In this document: piece by piece, positions 19,502 to 28,755 of the stretch | Position numbering within the stretch: position 1 is the first letter of the stretch | How the letters are laid out: the number at the start of each line of letters is the position of its first letter | Source of the DNA: JBDWFY01 sp039976075 | Lineage (GTDB): Bacteria; Pseudomonadota; Alphaproteobacteria; Rhizobiales; Stappiaceae | NCBI GenBank assembly: GCA_039976075.1 | Contig: JBDWFY010000001.1 | Coordinates: forward strand, 744,001-808,000 | DNA length: 64,000 nt | Direction: 5' to 3' | Made by a program: the position numbers and the translations under genes | Notes under the pieces: generated by a model | Database searches by the model: none | What the model saw: only the letters and a program-made list of their open reading frames with translations | Told to the model about the DNA's origin: nothing

Positions 19502-19542
19502 AAAAATGCTGCCGGCATGAGATTAAAATCTCGTGCCGGCAG
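19502..19542 (-). terminator. Terminator after bamB
   Basis: A 15-bp stem (CTGCCGGCA.GAGAT arms, one G·U pair) with a 4-nt TAAA loop lies at 19509-19542. It is followed on the minus strand by CATTTTTATT. It sits 68 bp beyond the bamB stop codon and separates it from der. Confidence 0.88.
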
Positions 19543-19610
19543 CAAGAACTATCCGATTTAGTGCATTTGCCGAGATGTTCTATCGGCAATCAGAGACAGA
19601 TATCAGCACA

Positions 19611-20972
19611 TTATCTCAATGCCGTCAGCCCACCCGGATCGACCAGTATCATATACCCATTTGCAGCAATCGGCGCGACAAATGCTTTTTTGGTCGGGTT
19701 GGTCTGAGACTGAATTTTTCCGGTGATAGGATCAATCTGCGCAAGCGACCCTTCACTCGAAATGGCGTAGAGACGGCCGTTACCCAGGAGTGGTCCGGCC
19801 CAATTGGTCCGCTTCTTCTTGGTTTTCACAATAGGCAGCTGTGAGACCCAGAACGTTTTCCCGGTCTTTCGGTCAAGCGCCACAAGCCGGTCGTCAAGAT
19901 CAATCATGAAGACAGCGTTGCCAGACACCGTCGGCGTGTGAACACCGCCAAGATCACGTTCCCACAGGCGCTCTCCGGTATTCAGACTGACAGCGATCGT
20001 CCTGCCGGCAACACCGGTGGCAATGACCGCTCCGTTGTTGATGACGGGACTGGCCGCAACATCAGATATACCCGAAACCGCCAATGTTCTGAACGGCTTG
20101 GTTACAGCGTCGACCCATTTTGGCTCGCCACTCTTGATACTGATCGCCATCACTTCACCGGAAGTAAAAGGAACCACCACAGTATCGCCAGACACAGCCG
20201 GATTGGCCTCAGACAACAGACCCGCGCTTTCCGGAATACCGGCAAAAGACCACAACTCAGTCCCTTCAGCCTGATCTACAGCGAAAACTTCGTTGTTCTG
20301 TGTGACGACAAAAACCTTGCCGTTTGAGGCGGCAGGCGCTCCGCGCGCCGGCGCAAGAAGTTCTTTACGCCAAAGCACTTTCCCGGAACCAGCATCCAGT
20401 GCCGCGAGTTCGCCATATCCGGTCGCGGCGAAAATACGCCCGTTATCGGCAGCGACACCGCCGCCTGCTCCAGCACCTTTTTCTTTTTCAGGCTGCAGGC
20501 TGGTTGTCCAGGCGCGCCCGCCTCCGGACAAGGAGAGTCCGCTCACACTGCCATTATGTTCGTAGGTAAACACCCGTCCCTGATAGATTACGGGCCGAGC
20601 TGCAACGCGCAGATCACCACCACCCAGCCATCGGCCACCACCACTTTGACCCAGAGAAACCGCCCATGCCCGGTTCGTGCCCCCTACCGATACATTACCG
20701 GGATTGTTAGCGGCATTCCCTGCCCCTTGCGGCCAATTGCCGTTGCCGGAGGCTCCGCCGATAATGACCGAACCCTTGGCCTTATATTCTTCGGATAAAA
20801 CCTGATTGCCAGTGAACACACTTTCCCGCGTACCGGAAAGAGTCTTTTCCTCTTCCGCAAAAGGGTTCAACGAATTGACAGAGTCGGAAACTGATTCACA
20901 AGCTGTCAGCGCGAGGGCCAAAGCGGTGAAGATCATGCCTGATTTCAATACACCGATATTGGGGATCATCAC
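19611..20972 (-). CDS. bamB: BamB-like outer membrane assembly lipoprotein
   Basis: BamB is a beta-propeller lipoprotein of the BAM complex, which inserts beta-barrel proteins into the outer membrane. The 453-aa product has a signal peptide ending in a lipobox (LALTAC, Cys near residue 24) and repeated PQQ/WD-like blades with motifs such as GRVFAATGYGELAALDAGSGKVLW. The start is GTG 20972 or ATG 20969; AAGGAGG in the end of the upstream gene is better spaced for the GTG. It is coupled to the YfgM-like gene upstream, as in other proteobacteria. Confidence 0.9.
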   Translation of the reverse strand: MMIPNIGVLKSGMIFTALALALTACESVSDSVNSLNPFAEEEKTLSGTRESVFTGNQVLSEEYKAKGSVIIGGASGNGNWPQGAGNAANNPGNVSVGGTNRAWAVSLGQSGGGRWLGGGDLRVAARPVIYQGRVFTYEHNGSVSGLSLSGGGRAWTTSLQPEKEKGAGAGGGVAADNGRIFAATGYGELAALDAGSGKVLWRKELLAPARGAPAASNGKVFVVTQNNEVFAVDQAEGTELWSFAGIPESAGLLSEANPAVSGDTVVVPFTSGEVMAISIKSGEPKWVDAVTKPFRTLAVSGISDVAASPVINNGAVIATGVAGRTIAVSLNTGERLWERDLGGVHTPTVSGNAVFMIDLDDRLVALDRKTGKTFWVSQLPIVKTKKKRTNWAGPLLGNGRLYAISSEGSLAQIDPITGKIQSQTNPTKKAFVAPIAANGYMILVDPGGLTALR

Positions 20973-21673
20973 TGTGTTTCGGCCTCCTTGGCCCCGTCGT
21001 CCTTCTGGCTTTCCGCTTCTGCCTTGATACCATCGGATGCCAACAATTCCTGCATCATTCTGGCGCGCGCTGCGATATCCTGAGGACTTGTCGTATCTTC
21101 CACAATCTTTTCTACCCAGACCAAAGCCGATTTTTCATTTCCGGCCTTCCATTCCGCCATGCCGAGAATTTCCCAGGCAGCGTGATGCCATGGGTTACCT
21201 GCATCCTCGAGTCCCGCAAGTCTCTGTGCCACAGCTTGCGCGTCTTGCGTGTCGAGCATCAGATAGGCTGATCGAATTGTCGCCATATCCCGGTAAACCG
21301 GTTTCAACGACGTGTCGCCAGCAATCTTGTCGAATGCCGCTATAGCGCCTGCCTGATCACCAGAATTGGCCAACTCCGTGGCCGAACGCATTCTGGCAAG
21401 AAGCGGATAGCCACCTGCAGCTTTTTCCAGACCGCCAAGCAGAGCCTGACCTTCTTCACCTTTGCCATCGTCAATAGCCTGAATCGCGGCAAGGAAAGCA
21501 TCGCCCGACGTCTGCGCCTGGTTTTCCTGCCAGGCCTGCCACCCGCGATATCCTGCAGTGGCAATGACGATCAGGGCAGCAACTGCATACACAAACGGAG
21601 CAAACCGTTTCCACAGCTTGCCAAGCCGTTCTTTGCGCAGATCCTCATCTACTTCGCGAAATACGTCCGACAT
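20969..21673 (-). CDS. YfgM-like tetratricopeptide membrane protein
   Basis: This 234-aa protein has a cytosolic N-terminus (DVFREVDEDLRKERLGKLWKR), one membrane segment (about residues 28-48) and a periplasmic TPR-like helical domain with alanine-rich repeats, followed by a charged tail. This matches the YfgM/DUF2133-type family, which in E. coli associates with the SecYEG translocon and periplasmic chaperones. It overlaps bamB, the classical pair. Confidence 0.88.
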   Translation of the reverse strand: MSDVFREVDEDLRKERLGKLWKRFAPFVYAVAALIVIATAGYRGWQAWQENQAQTSGDAFLAAIQAIDDGKGEEGQALLGGLEKAAGGYPLLARMRSATELANSGDQAGAIAAFDKIAGDTSLKPVYRDMATIRSAYLMLDTQDAQAVAQRLAGLEDAGNPWHHAAWEILGMAEWKAGNEKSALVWVEKIVEDTTSPQDIAARARMMQELLASDGIKAEAESQKDDGAKEAETQ

Positions 21674-21932
21674 TCAATTCCTCGTGGTATCTCTGCCAGG
21701 CACGTTACTCGATCGCCCAATGGGGCAAACGACCAGTACCAAAGCATCTGCGAACCGTTTTTCAACCACGCCCAATCACTCATTCCCAAGCTTCATGGCA
21801 TAAGAATGGCGGGCATTTCGACCAGCACGCGTGTTGTCGCCGAAATTCATTGGAATGGGGTTTACCGTTTTTCTGTGCCAAGCCCAAGAAAAAAAGCATC
21901 ATCCGTCTTTGAACACTAATGAAATTCGCACC

Positions 21933-22514
21933 TCAGACGATAGGCACACCGATCAACCACGTGTGTACCTTCCACACAAACAATGCATAGATCGCGAGGC
22001 CGACGACAATCGCTATCAAATCAGCCGACACTTTCGCTTGCCCGTCTACGTTCCCAGAACCGACTCGTTCTCTATCCCGACGTTTCATGGATATTCGCCC
22101 AGTCACACCCCAGGCAAGAAAACTGCCGAACAGTATGACTGACGGAAGGTCTCCGTTTGCAAGAAGATGAGAAAACGCCCAGATTTTTATGGCAAGGATC
22201 TGGGGATGTTTGACGATTTTCTTGATGTACCCTGGCGCGCCTGACGCCACAAACAGGACAAAGACCGGCAACATCAACAAAAGAACGACATGTCGTAGAA
22301 AGAGTGGTGGATCATAGAGCACCAGTGGTCCGTCAGAACGGGCATTCCCATAACCAACGACCACCAAGATCAGCCCCGCAAGCGAAACAAGAAAAAACAA
22401 GCCCTTGTACCCTGCCGGTCCGAGCTTGCTTTTAACCGATGCTCCGGCGCTGGAGAATACTGGCAGTAAATGTATACCGATGAACAATATCAAACCTAAA
22501 ATCAGAAGAGCCAT
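21933..22514 (-). CDS. NnrU family membrane protein
   Basis: This 193-aa integral membrane protein has about five to six hydrophobic segments and the family-typical beginning LLILGLILFIGIHLLPVF, then GPAGYKGLFFLVSLAG and the HPQ motif (KHPQILAIKIWAFSHLLANGD). NnrU was named for its link with denitrification genes in Rhodobacter/Rhizobium, but many homologues sit outside nitrogen loci, as here, and their function is unclear. The 259-bp gap to the YfgM-like gene shows nothing else. Confidence 0.85.
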   Translation of the reverse strand: MALLILGLILFIGIHLLPVFSSAGASVKSKLGPAGYKGLFFLVSLAGLILVVVGYGNARSDGPLVLYDPPLFLRHVVLLLMLPVFVLFVASGAPGYIKKIVKHPQILAIKIWAFSHLLANGDLPSVILFGSFLAWGVTGRISMKRRDRERVGSGNVDGQAKVSADLIAIVVGLAIYALFVWKVHTWLIGVPIV

Positions 22515-22733
22515 TTAAAAAATCCAATATTGCCATGGAGATAGAGTGCCAGCTTCACGTCAGCAGTTACATTCATTTGAACGGTTTCAGCCCTGAGCTG
22601 AATTTAAGACACACAATAATGATTGAACAAATGCGTTTCTAGTGGAAAACTCCATGATTGGAGTATCATCAGATCGGTGTGTAATTTCCCGCTGATCGCC
22701 CCTTCATCAAGCAGCCTCGGAAGGATCGACACC

Positions 22734-23075
22734 ATGACTTTCCCGCTCAAAAAGGCAAAAAAGCTTCTTTGCGAACAAAAGCATGAACTTGAGTCGCTGC
22801 AGCAGATTTCCGAAAATGACCGTGAGCCGGTCAAGCTCGATCAGCAGTCAGTCGGACGCTTGTCACGGATGGATGCCATGCAGATGCAGGCGATGGCCAT
22901 GGCCTCAGAACGGCAGCGTCAATCGCAGATAGAGAAAATAAACGCGGCACTCCGGCGAATCGATGAAAATGAATATGGCTACTGCCTGTCATGCGGTGAA
23001 GATATCAATGAGAAGCGGTTGATGATCGATCCAGCCATCTTGACCTGTATTGAATGTGCCCGGGGCGCGGGCTGA
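22734..23075 (+). CDS. DksA/TraR family zinc-finger protein
   Basis: This small DksA/TraR-type protein (113 aa) is a family that binds the RNA polymerase secondary channel and modulates initiation, often with ppGpp. An N-terminal helical, coiled-coil-prone region (residues 5-80) precedes a C4 zinc finger with C84, C87, C105 and C108 (YCLSCG ... TCIEC). It is shorter than full DksA (about 150 aa). The start ATG 22734 is chosen for its GGAAGGA Shine-Dalgarno; an upstream in-frame ATG at 22623 lacks one and would add 37 unrelated residues. Confidence 0.9.
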   Translation: MTFPLKKAKKLLCEQKHELESLQQISENDREPVKLDQQSVGRLSRMDAMQMQAMAMASERQRQSQIEKINAALRRIDENEYGYCLSCGEDINEKRLMIDPAILTCIECARGAG

Positions 23076-23082
23076 CAGACCA

Positions 23083-23096
23083 GCAGTCATGACTGC
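23083..23096 (+). terminator. Perfect palindrome after the DksA-like gene
   Basis: GCAGTCATGACTGC is a 14-bp perfect palindrome directly followed by CTTTC, 8 bp after the stop codon. It could be a weak terminator (5-bp stem, CATG loop) or a dimeric protein site. The evidence is slight. Confidence 0.3.
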
Positions 23097-23238
23097 CTTT
23101 CACCTGTGCCGCGGCTGTTGCTTATCGAGTTGTCGACAAGTATCGGCGCATTTCATAAGCGTGTATCGAATTTATTTACGACTTGTCCTATAATTTCATC
23201 GCAATGGTATTCGATCGTTTCTGCAAGGATTGCTGATC

Positions 23239-23559
23239 ATGGAAGACGTGCCTCTATCGGATGAACGGAGACGGGAAATTCGTCAGCGCATGCTTAAAGG
23301 CGGCAAAATTGTCTTTGGTGGTGGCAGCTTCATCATGGATTGCACAATCAGGAACCTGACAGGAAGCGGTGCGAAATTACGGGTCAGCGACAGCAAAGAT
23401 GTCCCCGAAAACATTCAGCTTTTTACGAAATCAGATGAAAAAATAACAGCTGGAAAAGTGATTTGGAGAACCACACGGGAGCTGGGAGTGGAGTTTTCCG
23501 GTGAACCCGTGCCGGTTCGTGAAGCATCAGATCCGCGCATCCGCTCGCTCCGTGCCTGA
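23239..23559 (+). CDS. PilZ-domain-like protein
   Basis: This small protein (106 aa) has a layout typical of single-domain PilZ proteins of Hyphomicrobiales: a basic N-terminus (RRREIRQRMLKGGKI), then CTIRNLTGSGAKLRV, resembling the [D/N]xSxxG segment, and a C-terminal strand pattern ending in LGVEFSGE. PilZ proteins bind cyclic di-GMP through an RxxxR and DxSxxG pair. Here the second motif is degenerate (RNLTGSG), so binding is uncertain. ATG 23239 is preferred over TTG 23230 because AAGGA at 23225-23229 fits only the ATG. Confidence 0.7.
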   Translation: MEDVPLSDERRREIRQRMLKGGKIVFGGGSFIMDCTIRNLTGSGAKLRVSDSKDVPENIQLFTKSDEKITAGKVIWRTTRELGVEFSGEPVPVREASDPRIRSLRA

Positions 23560-23605
23560 ACAGATAGTTCGGCAAAAAAACCATCTAATCAATCAATACA
23601 GTTGC

Positions 23606-24511
23606 CTACGAATCCAGTTTGATGGCTTTCAGCGATCTGATCAGTTCGTCGCAAACCAGATGTTTGGTCGGGCCCATTCCGATGCGCGACGATACAATCA
23701 CGCCAATTCGAAGACGGCTCAACGCCTCAATGTCAAGCGGAACAAATCGCAGGTTTCCTGCTTCGATCTCATTGAGGAAACCAATCTTGGTGTATAGCCC
23801 TATTCCCCGCCCCTGTAGGATCATCTGCTTCGCCAACGGTAGAGAGTTTGTGAATATCTTTGCCGACAGCGGATCGACCTCGTCCGACGAGATATGATTG
23901 ATGATCGAATTGCGTCCTCGAGCATCGATGGAGCGCACTTTGGCGTAACTCGCGATATCGGTGACAGAAAGCTTGCTGCGTTCAGCGAGCGGATGATTGG
24001 GCAGCATGACAGCGCCAAGCGGAGTAGATTTTTCTGCCAATGTTCTGACATCCGGTTGAATATCGTTACAAAAAGACAGGCCGATATCCGCTTCTTCGTT
24101 TCTAATTCCCGTCACGACTTCATCTGGCAGTGCTGTCGCAACTGAATAGGTGATCTCCGGATAGCTGTCGCTGAAACGTCCCAGCGCTTCCGGTAATATG
24201 CCAAGAGCAATTGAGTCCAGGGCCAATATGTTGATGTGGCCTGACCGCATATCCCGAATATCGTCAATAAGCAGCTGAACGCGATCATAGTCAAACAGCG
24301 TTTGGCGGCAGTGCTCCAGTACAACGGACCCGGCATTGGTCAGCTTGACGCCTTCCGGAGAGCGATGAAACAGACGGACGCCGATACGCTCCTCAGTACT
24401 GATAATTTTCCGGTTGATGGAAGTAGAGGAAACATTTAGAACGCCGGCCGCTTTGCGAATTGATCCCTGACGCGCAACTTCGTCGAAAAATCTCAAAAAA
24501 GTGTCGTGCAT
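23606..24511 (-). CDS. LysR-type transcriptional regulator
   Basis: This is a LysR regulator (301 aa) with an N-terminal winged HTH (residues 3-60; FLRFFDEVARQGSIRKAAGVLNVSSTSINRKI) and a periplasmic-binding-like effector domain from about residue 90. The start is set at ATG 24511 (MHDTFLRFF), which matches the usual LysR N-terminus; an upstream ATG at 24568 would add 19 residues across the operator-like palindrome. It is divergent from the ABC transporter operon and most likely controls it. The effector is unknown. Confidence 0.93.
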   Translation of the reverse strand: MHDTFLRFFDEVARQGSIRKAAGVLNVSSTSINRKIISTEERIGVRLFHRSPEGVKLTNAGSVVLEHCRQTLFDYDRVQLLIDDIRDMRSGHINILALDSIALGILPEALGRFSDSYPEITYSVATALPDEVVTGIRNEEADIGLSFCNDIQPDVRTLAEKSTPLGAVMLPNHPLAERSKLSVTDIASYAKVRSIDARGRNSIINHISSDEVDPLSAKIFTNSLPLAKQMILQGRGIGLYTKIGFLNEIEAGNLRFVPLDIEALSRLRIGVIVSSRIGMGPTKHLVCDELIRSLKAIKLDS

Positions 24512-24538
24512 CCGGAACCTCGAAAATTCTGTCGTGAG

Positions 24539-24559
24539 GTGGTGCAATATCTGCACCAC
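24539..24559. promoter_or_regulatory. Candidate LysR operator (palindrome)
   Basis: GTGGTGCA-N5-TGCACCAC is a perfect 21-bp dyad containing a T-N11-A core, the classical LysR-type recognition pattern. It lies 27 bp upstream of the lysR start and 105 bp upstream of the divergent transporter gene, where such operators usually sit. Binding by this regulator is inference. Confidence 0.75.
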
Positions 24560-24664
24560 AGTTGGCAATATTTGATCCTTCTTAATGCACCTTAATCTCG
24601 GTTACGCTGAGAAAAAAGCGGATAGTCAGAGATTTACCAGGCCTTTTTGAGGGAGAAGAAGCAA

Positions 24665-25708
24665 ATGGCTCATAAATATTTCGGTGGGATGACCCGCAGA
24701 TCAGCATTAAAAGGTATCGGTGCGGCGGCAGGACTGGCCAGCGCTGGTACATTTATATCGGTTGTTCCCGGGCAAGCTGCCGATCCGTTTAAAGTGCGCA
24801 TGCAGTTGGGCTGGCTGGCCTCAAACGGTATTCTGGGTGAAGTCGCGGCAGCAAAGCAGGGCTATTTCGCTGAAGAAGGTCTTGAACTGGAGATTATTCC
24901 TGGCGGACCGAATATTGACGGGGTGGCATCCGTGGCATCCGGTGCAAACAACTTCGGTTCAATTTCCTCCAGCCCCTCTCTTATGCTTGCGCGCTCGGCG
25001 GGCCTCCCTATCAAGTGCGTTGCCGCCGGCTATCAGCAGCATCCCTTTACATATTTTTCCCTTGAGAGGTCTCCCGTAAGAGAGCCGAAGGATCTCATTG
25101 GTAAAAAAGTTGCCACTCAAGGCACAGCACGCATCCTGTTACGCGCCCTGCTCGCCAAGAACGGTATTGCTGAAGATCAGGTTGAGGTTTCAGTAATGGG
25201 CGGTGACATGGGCCCTCTCATGACAGGCCAAGTGGATGTTGTAACGGGCTGGAAAACAAATACCGGCGCCTTGTCCATTCTTGGAGATGAGCGGGTAGAC
25301 ATGACCCTTTGGGACAGCGGCATTCAGCTATATGCGAACCCCTACTACACGACCGATGACGTCCTTGCCGAGCATGGCGACAAGATACAAGGCGCCATTC
25401 GAGCCATATCCCGCGGCTGGGGCTGGGTTTATGAAAACCCGGAAAAAGGCGTTGACGCTCTGGTTGAACGCTATCCAAACCTGAACAAGGAAAGCGAAAT
25501 GAAGGCCGTCAGTCTTGTACTGGGCTATTCATTTAACGACCAGACTGCAAAAAATGGCTGGGGAACGATGACGGTCGATAACTGGAAAGCCCAGATTGAG
25601 GCCTACGACAGTCTCGAACAGTTCAAGAATGACACGCCGAAGGTCGATGACATCATGACATTGTCTGTGCTGGAAGCCACCGCGGGTGTGCGCCCAAAAC
25701 TTGGTTGA
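24665..25708 (+). CDS. NMT1/THI5-type ABC transporter substrate-binding protein (importer 1)
   Basis: This is a 347-aa periplasmic binding protein of the nitrate/sulfonate/taurine/thiamine-precursor class. It has a twin-arginine-type signal (MTRRSALKG followed by a hydrophobic stretch to VVPGQA), suggesting export in folded form. The mature part starts with FKVRMQLGWLASNGILGEVAAAKQGYF, typical of the NMT1/THI5 fold. ATG 24665 is preferred for its GGGAG at 24651-24655. It is the first gene of a run (24665-32390) with gaps of 60 bp or less and divergent from lysR. The ligand is unknown; relatives bind pyrimidines, sulfonates or flavins. Confidence 0.9.
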   Translation: MAHKYFGGMTRRSALKGIGAAAGLASAGTFISVVPGQAADPFKVRMQLGWLASNGILGEVAAAKQGYFAEEGLELEIIPGGPNIDGVASVASGANNFGSISSSPSLMLARSAGLPIKCVAAGYQQHPFTYFSLERSPVREPKDLIGKKVATQGTARILLRALLAKNGIAEDQVEVSVMGGDMGPLMTGQVDVVTGWKTNTGALSILGDERVDMTLWDSGIQLYANPYYTTDDVLAEHGDKIQGAIRAISRGWGWVYENPEKGVDALVERYPNLNKESEMKAVSLVLGYSFNDQTAKNGWGTMTVDNWKAQIEAYDSLEQFKNDTPKVDDIMTLSVLEATAGVRPKLG

Positions 25709-25713
25709 ATTAG

Positions 25714-26508
25714 ATGAGCGGTTCTGTTGAGACGGCGGGGCGGGTTTCCCCTCCCGCCGCCACCCTTCGCAATGCATCGGTAAACTTCGGTTCATTCGTT
25801 GCGTTGTCAAACCTCACTCTTGATATTGAGGCTGGAAATTTTTGGACAATCCTCGGGCCTTCGGGTTGCGGTAAATCCACATTATTGAGGCTGGTTTCAG
25901 ACTTGATTCCCGCCGCATCGGGTGACGTCACCGTTCTTGGAAAAACGACAGAAGAGGCGCGTCTTGCCCGCGAATTTGCGTTTGTGTTTCAGGATGCGAC
26001 GCTACTGCCATGGCGCTCTGCGCTGAAGAACGTCGAATTGCCGCTCGAAATGGGAAGAAAGCGGGGAATCAAACTTCCCGTTGGAGATCGTTCGCCCAGG
26101 GAACTGCTTAAACTGGTCGGACTTGAAGGCAGGGAAGATGCCCTTCCGAAAGAGCTTTCGGGCGGTATGCGCCAGCGGGTTTCCATAGCGCGTGCCCTCG
26201 TATGCCAGCCGAAACTGCTGCTGATGGATGAACCATTTGGCGCACTCGATGAAATGACGCGCGATCGGCTCAATCTCCAGCTTTTGGAGATATGGGAAAA
26301 GACAGGGGTCACAATACTGTTTGTTACGCACTCCATTCCGGAAGCAGTCTTTCTGGGTCAGAAAGTCCTGATGTTGCAGGCCCATCCTGGACGGCTCAAG
26401 GAAGTTGTGGATATCGATTTACCCTATCCGAGGGATATCAAAATGCGAGATACGCCCGAATTCACCAAATATTCCGCATATTTGCGCGAACTTCTGGAGT
26501 CGTGCTGA
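25714..26508 (+). CDS. ABC transporter ATP-binding protein (importer 1)
   Basis: This is the nucleotide-binding subunit of the importer (264 aa), of the SsuB/TauB/NrtD class. Walker A GPSGCGKST (48-56), Q-loop FVFQDATLLPW, signature LSGGMRQRV, Walker B LLLMDEPFGALDE and the switch His in FVTHSIPEAV are all present, so it should be active. It starts 5 bp after the binding-protein gene, and its TGA shares one base with the permease ATG. Confidence 0.96.
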   Translation: MSGSVETAGRVSPPAATLRNASVNFGSFVALSNLTLDIEAGNFWTILGPSGCGKSTLLRLVSDLIPAASGDVTVLGKTTEEARLAREFAFVFQDATLLPWRSALKNVELPLEMGRKRGIKLPVGDRSPRELLKLVGLEGREDALPKELSGGMRQRVSIARALVCQPKLLLMDEPFGALDEMTRDRLNLQLLEIWEKTGVTILFVTHSIPEAVFLGQKVLMLQAHPGRLKEVVDIDLPYPRDIKMRDTPEFTKYSAYLRELLESC

Positions 26509-27317
26509 TGGGTGTTGCAGACACAACGGCAGGCGTACAAGGCAAGACTGCAGACAATGATGACGCCCGTGCCAGGCAGCAACAGTTCGGAAACATCGCA
26601 ACACCGATTGGGACGGCGATCGCGTTGATCCTGATCTGGCAATTCGGCGTCAAGATTTTTGGTGTTCCGACATATATAGCACCGGCGCCCAGTGATGTGG
26701 CCGCCACACTTGTCGCCGAGTTTCCTTTGTTGATGCGTAACTTCGTACCGACATTTTATGAAGCAGTCCTGGGCTTCATTTTGGGAAACTCAATCGCGGT
26801 TCTGATCGCCGTCGCCTTTGTTCACAGCCGGCCAGTTGAAAAAGCGTTCTTTCCGATTGCCGTTTTCATCAACACCATTCCAATACTGGCCATTGCTCCG
26901 ATACTGGTTCTGATTTTTGGCGCCGGACTGACGGCAAAAGTCGTGATCGCCGCGTTGATCTGTTTTTTCCCAACGCTTGTAAACATGGTGCGCGGATTAC
27001 AGTCGGTCAGCCCTCAAGCCTTGGAACTGGCTCGCATCTTGTCCGCATCCAAGTCGGAAATATTCTGGAAAATCCGATTGCCCTCATCGCTACCCTTTTT
27101 GTTTTCGGCCCTGAAGATAGCCGCAACAACCTGCGTTATCGGCGCAATCGTGGGCGAATGGGTCGGTGCTGACCTGGGGCTCGGTGCGTTGATCATCGAT
27201 AGCACATTCAACTTTCGCTCATCACTGCTCTACGCGACGGTTTTCATGTCATCAGGGCTTTCGGTCCTGCTTTTTGCTGGTGTGACGATAACCGAGAAGC
27301 TTGTTGTTCGCTGGTAG
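26508..27317 (+). CDS. ABC transporter permease (importer 1)
   Basis: This is the membrane subunit (269 aa) of the binding-protein-dependent transport family. About six membrane segments are visible, with the cytosolic EAA-like loop (LELARILSASKSEIFWKIRLPSSLPFLFSALK) that docks on the ATPase. The start is ATG 26508 in a TGATG overlap with the ATPase gene; the frame extends further upstream but inside the ATPase coding sequence. It completes a binding protein–ATPase–permease set. Confidence 0.94.
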   Translation: MGVADTTAGVQGKTADNDDARARQQQFGNIATPIGTAIALILIWQFGVKIFGVPTYIAPAPSDVAATLVAEFPLLMRNFVPTFYEAVLGFILGNSIAVLIAVAFVHSRPVEKAFFPIAVFINTIPILAIAPILVLIFGAGLTAKVVIAALICFFPTLVNMVRGLQSVSPQALELARILSASKSEIFWKIRLPSSLPFLFSALKIAATTCVIGAIVGEWVGADLGLGALIIDSTFNFRSSLLYATVFMSSGLSVLLFAGVTITEKLVVRW

Positions 27318-27377
27318 CTCCAGCGAACCAAACCATAACCTTATGTCGAATTACCTCGATTAACGGGAGGATACTCT

Positions 27378-28745
27378 ATGACGGAGCGTCATCAGACTTT
27401 TTGTAATGTGGCAGGCGGTCAGGTGCCCGTAGTTGCAGATTGCGACGTCGTCGTTGTCGGTGCTGGTCCTGCAGGCCATTGCGCGGCTGTGTCAGCAGCG
27501 AGAAACGGTTGTTCCGTAACGCTGCTGGAACGGTACCATCATCTTGGTGGGATGGCGTCAGGAGGCATGGTCCTGGTACTCGACGACATGGTCAATGAAG
27601 GCAATGAAGTCGTCACAACCGGTCTGGTCAACGAGTTCGTGGAGCGTCTTGAGAAACAGGATGCCGCCGTCTATCCACCGCCGGAAGATTGTCAGACAAA
27701 TTGGGAAATGTGGCAAAAGTGGTCTCGCTGGGGGTGTATTGACTTCCACAAGGCGATGTCACCGCAACCCATCATTCATGCAGTGGCCTTCGACCCTGAT
27801 GCGTGGAAGCGGGTGAGTCTGGATATGGTCCGTGAATCCGGGGTCAATCTGCGCCTGCACTCGTGGTTTTCCGATGTGCTGATGGAAGGTGGTAAAATAA
27901 CCGGTGTCATCGCCCAGACCAAACTTGGGCGACAGGCGATCCGGGCAAAAATGGTGATTGATGCCACCGGTGATCTGGATGTCGGTGCAGCCGCCGGGGC
28001 CAACTACACCGACGGGCAATTCATTGTGACGACCGTTTTCCGATTGACGGATGTCGATACCGACAAGGCGGAGGCCTTTGAATACGCCAATCCTGAAGAG
28101 TACAAGAAACTTGACCGTCAAGCGCGTCGGGTGATCGGTGGTGCATGGGGCATGTGGTGGCTGAAAACACCCCTGCCGGGCATTGTCTGGTGCAATTGTC
28201 CGCACATGCCGGGATACGATGGCCTGTCTCCAGAGCACATGGTTGCTGCTGAATATGAGGGCCGCGAGCGCATGATGAATTTGCTCGCATTTGCGCGCGA
28301 AAACATTCCCGGCTTTGAAAATGCAAAAATGCTCGGTGCAGCCGAACAGATGGGCATTCGGCAAACGCGACTGCTTCAGGGCGAATATGTCGTCACCAAA
28401 GAAGACGTACAGTCCCGTCTCTACTTCGAGGACACGGTCTGTCGTGGGCGGGATTATTACACGCCCTATCGGGCGCTCCTGCCCAAGGGAATCGACAATT
28501 TGATTGTCGCCGGCCGTCACTACTCGGTTGAGAGTGATGCGCAGAAGTTATCCAGGGAAATTCCACCCTGCATGGCGCAAGGTGAAGCAGCGGGCGTTGC
28601 CACGTCTCTGGCCATCAAATCCGATGTGGCTTTGCGTGATGTCGATTTCAAAACGATCCAGAAACAAATGCGCGCCCAAGGTGCTGATCCCGGCGATGTG
28701 CCCTCTGCAAATGCTCTGATCAAAGCGCCCGAAGCGGCAGAATAA
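27378..28745 (+). CDS. FAD-dependent oxidoreductase
   Basis: This flavoprotein (455 aa) has an N-terminal dinucleotide fold VVVVGAGPAGHCAAVSAARNG (about 24-44) and LLERYHHLGGMASGG, the pattern of the FAD_oxidored (PF12831) group. A second flavin-contact block, DNLIVAGRHYSVESDAQ, is near residue 375, with ATGDLDVGAAAGA mid-protein. The substrate is unknown. GGGAGGATACTCT precedes ATG 27378. It lies 60 bp after the permease and 10 bp before a CoA-transferase, so it is probably an early step on the imported compound, perhaps served by the ferredoxin encoded downstream. Confidence 0.88.
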   Translation: MTERHQTFCNVAGGQVPVVADCDVVVVGAGPAGHCAAVSAARNGCSVTLLERYHHLGGMASGGMVLVLDDMVNEGNEVVTTGLVNEFVERLEKQDAAVYPPPEDCQTNWEMWQKWSRWGCIDFHKAMSPQPIIHAVAFDPDAWKRVSLDMVRESGVNLRLHSWFSDVLMEGGKITGVIAQTKLGRQAIRAKMVIDATGDLDVGAAAGANYTDGQFIVTTVFRLTDVDTDKAEAFEYANPEEYKKLDRQARRVIGGAWGMWWLKTPLPGIVWCNCPHMPGYDGLSPEHMVAAEYEGRERMMNLLAFARENIPGFENAKMLGAAEQMGIRQTRLLQGEYVVTKEDVQSRLYFEDTVCRGRDYYTPYRALLPKGIDNLIVAGRHYSVESDAQKLSREIPPCMAQGEAAGVATSLAIKSDVALRDVDFKTIQKQMRAQGADPGDVPSANALIKAPEAAE

Positions 28746-28755
28746 GGATTTTAAC

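Noticed and set aside
22623..22733. Upstream extension of the DksA-like gene
   Set aside because: The extra 37 residues are unlike the family, and the internal ATG 22734 has a good GGAAGGA site.
24600..24640. CTGAGA sequence ahead of the THI5-like binding-protein gene, suggesting a TPP riboswitch
   Set aside because: The rest of the conserved TPP core is absent; only the short motif matches.
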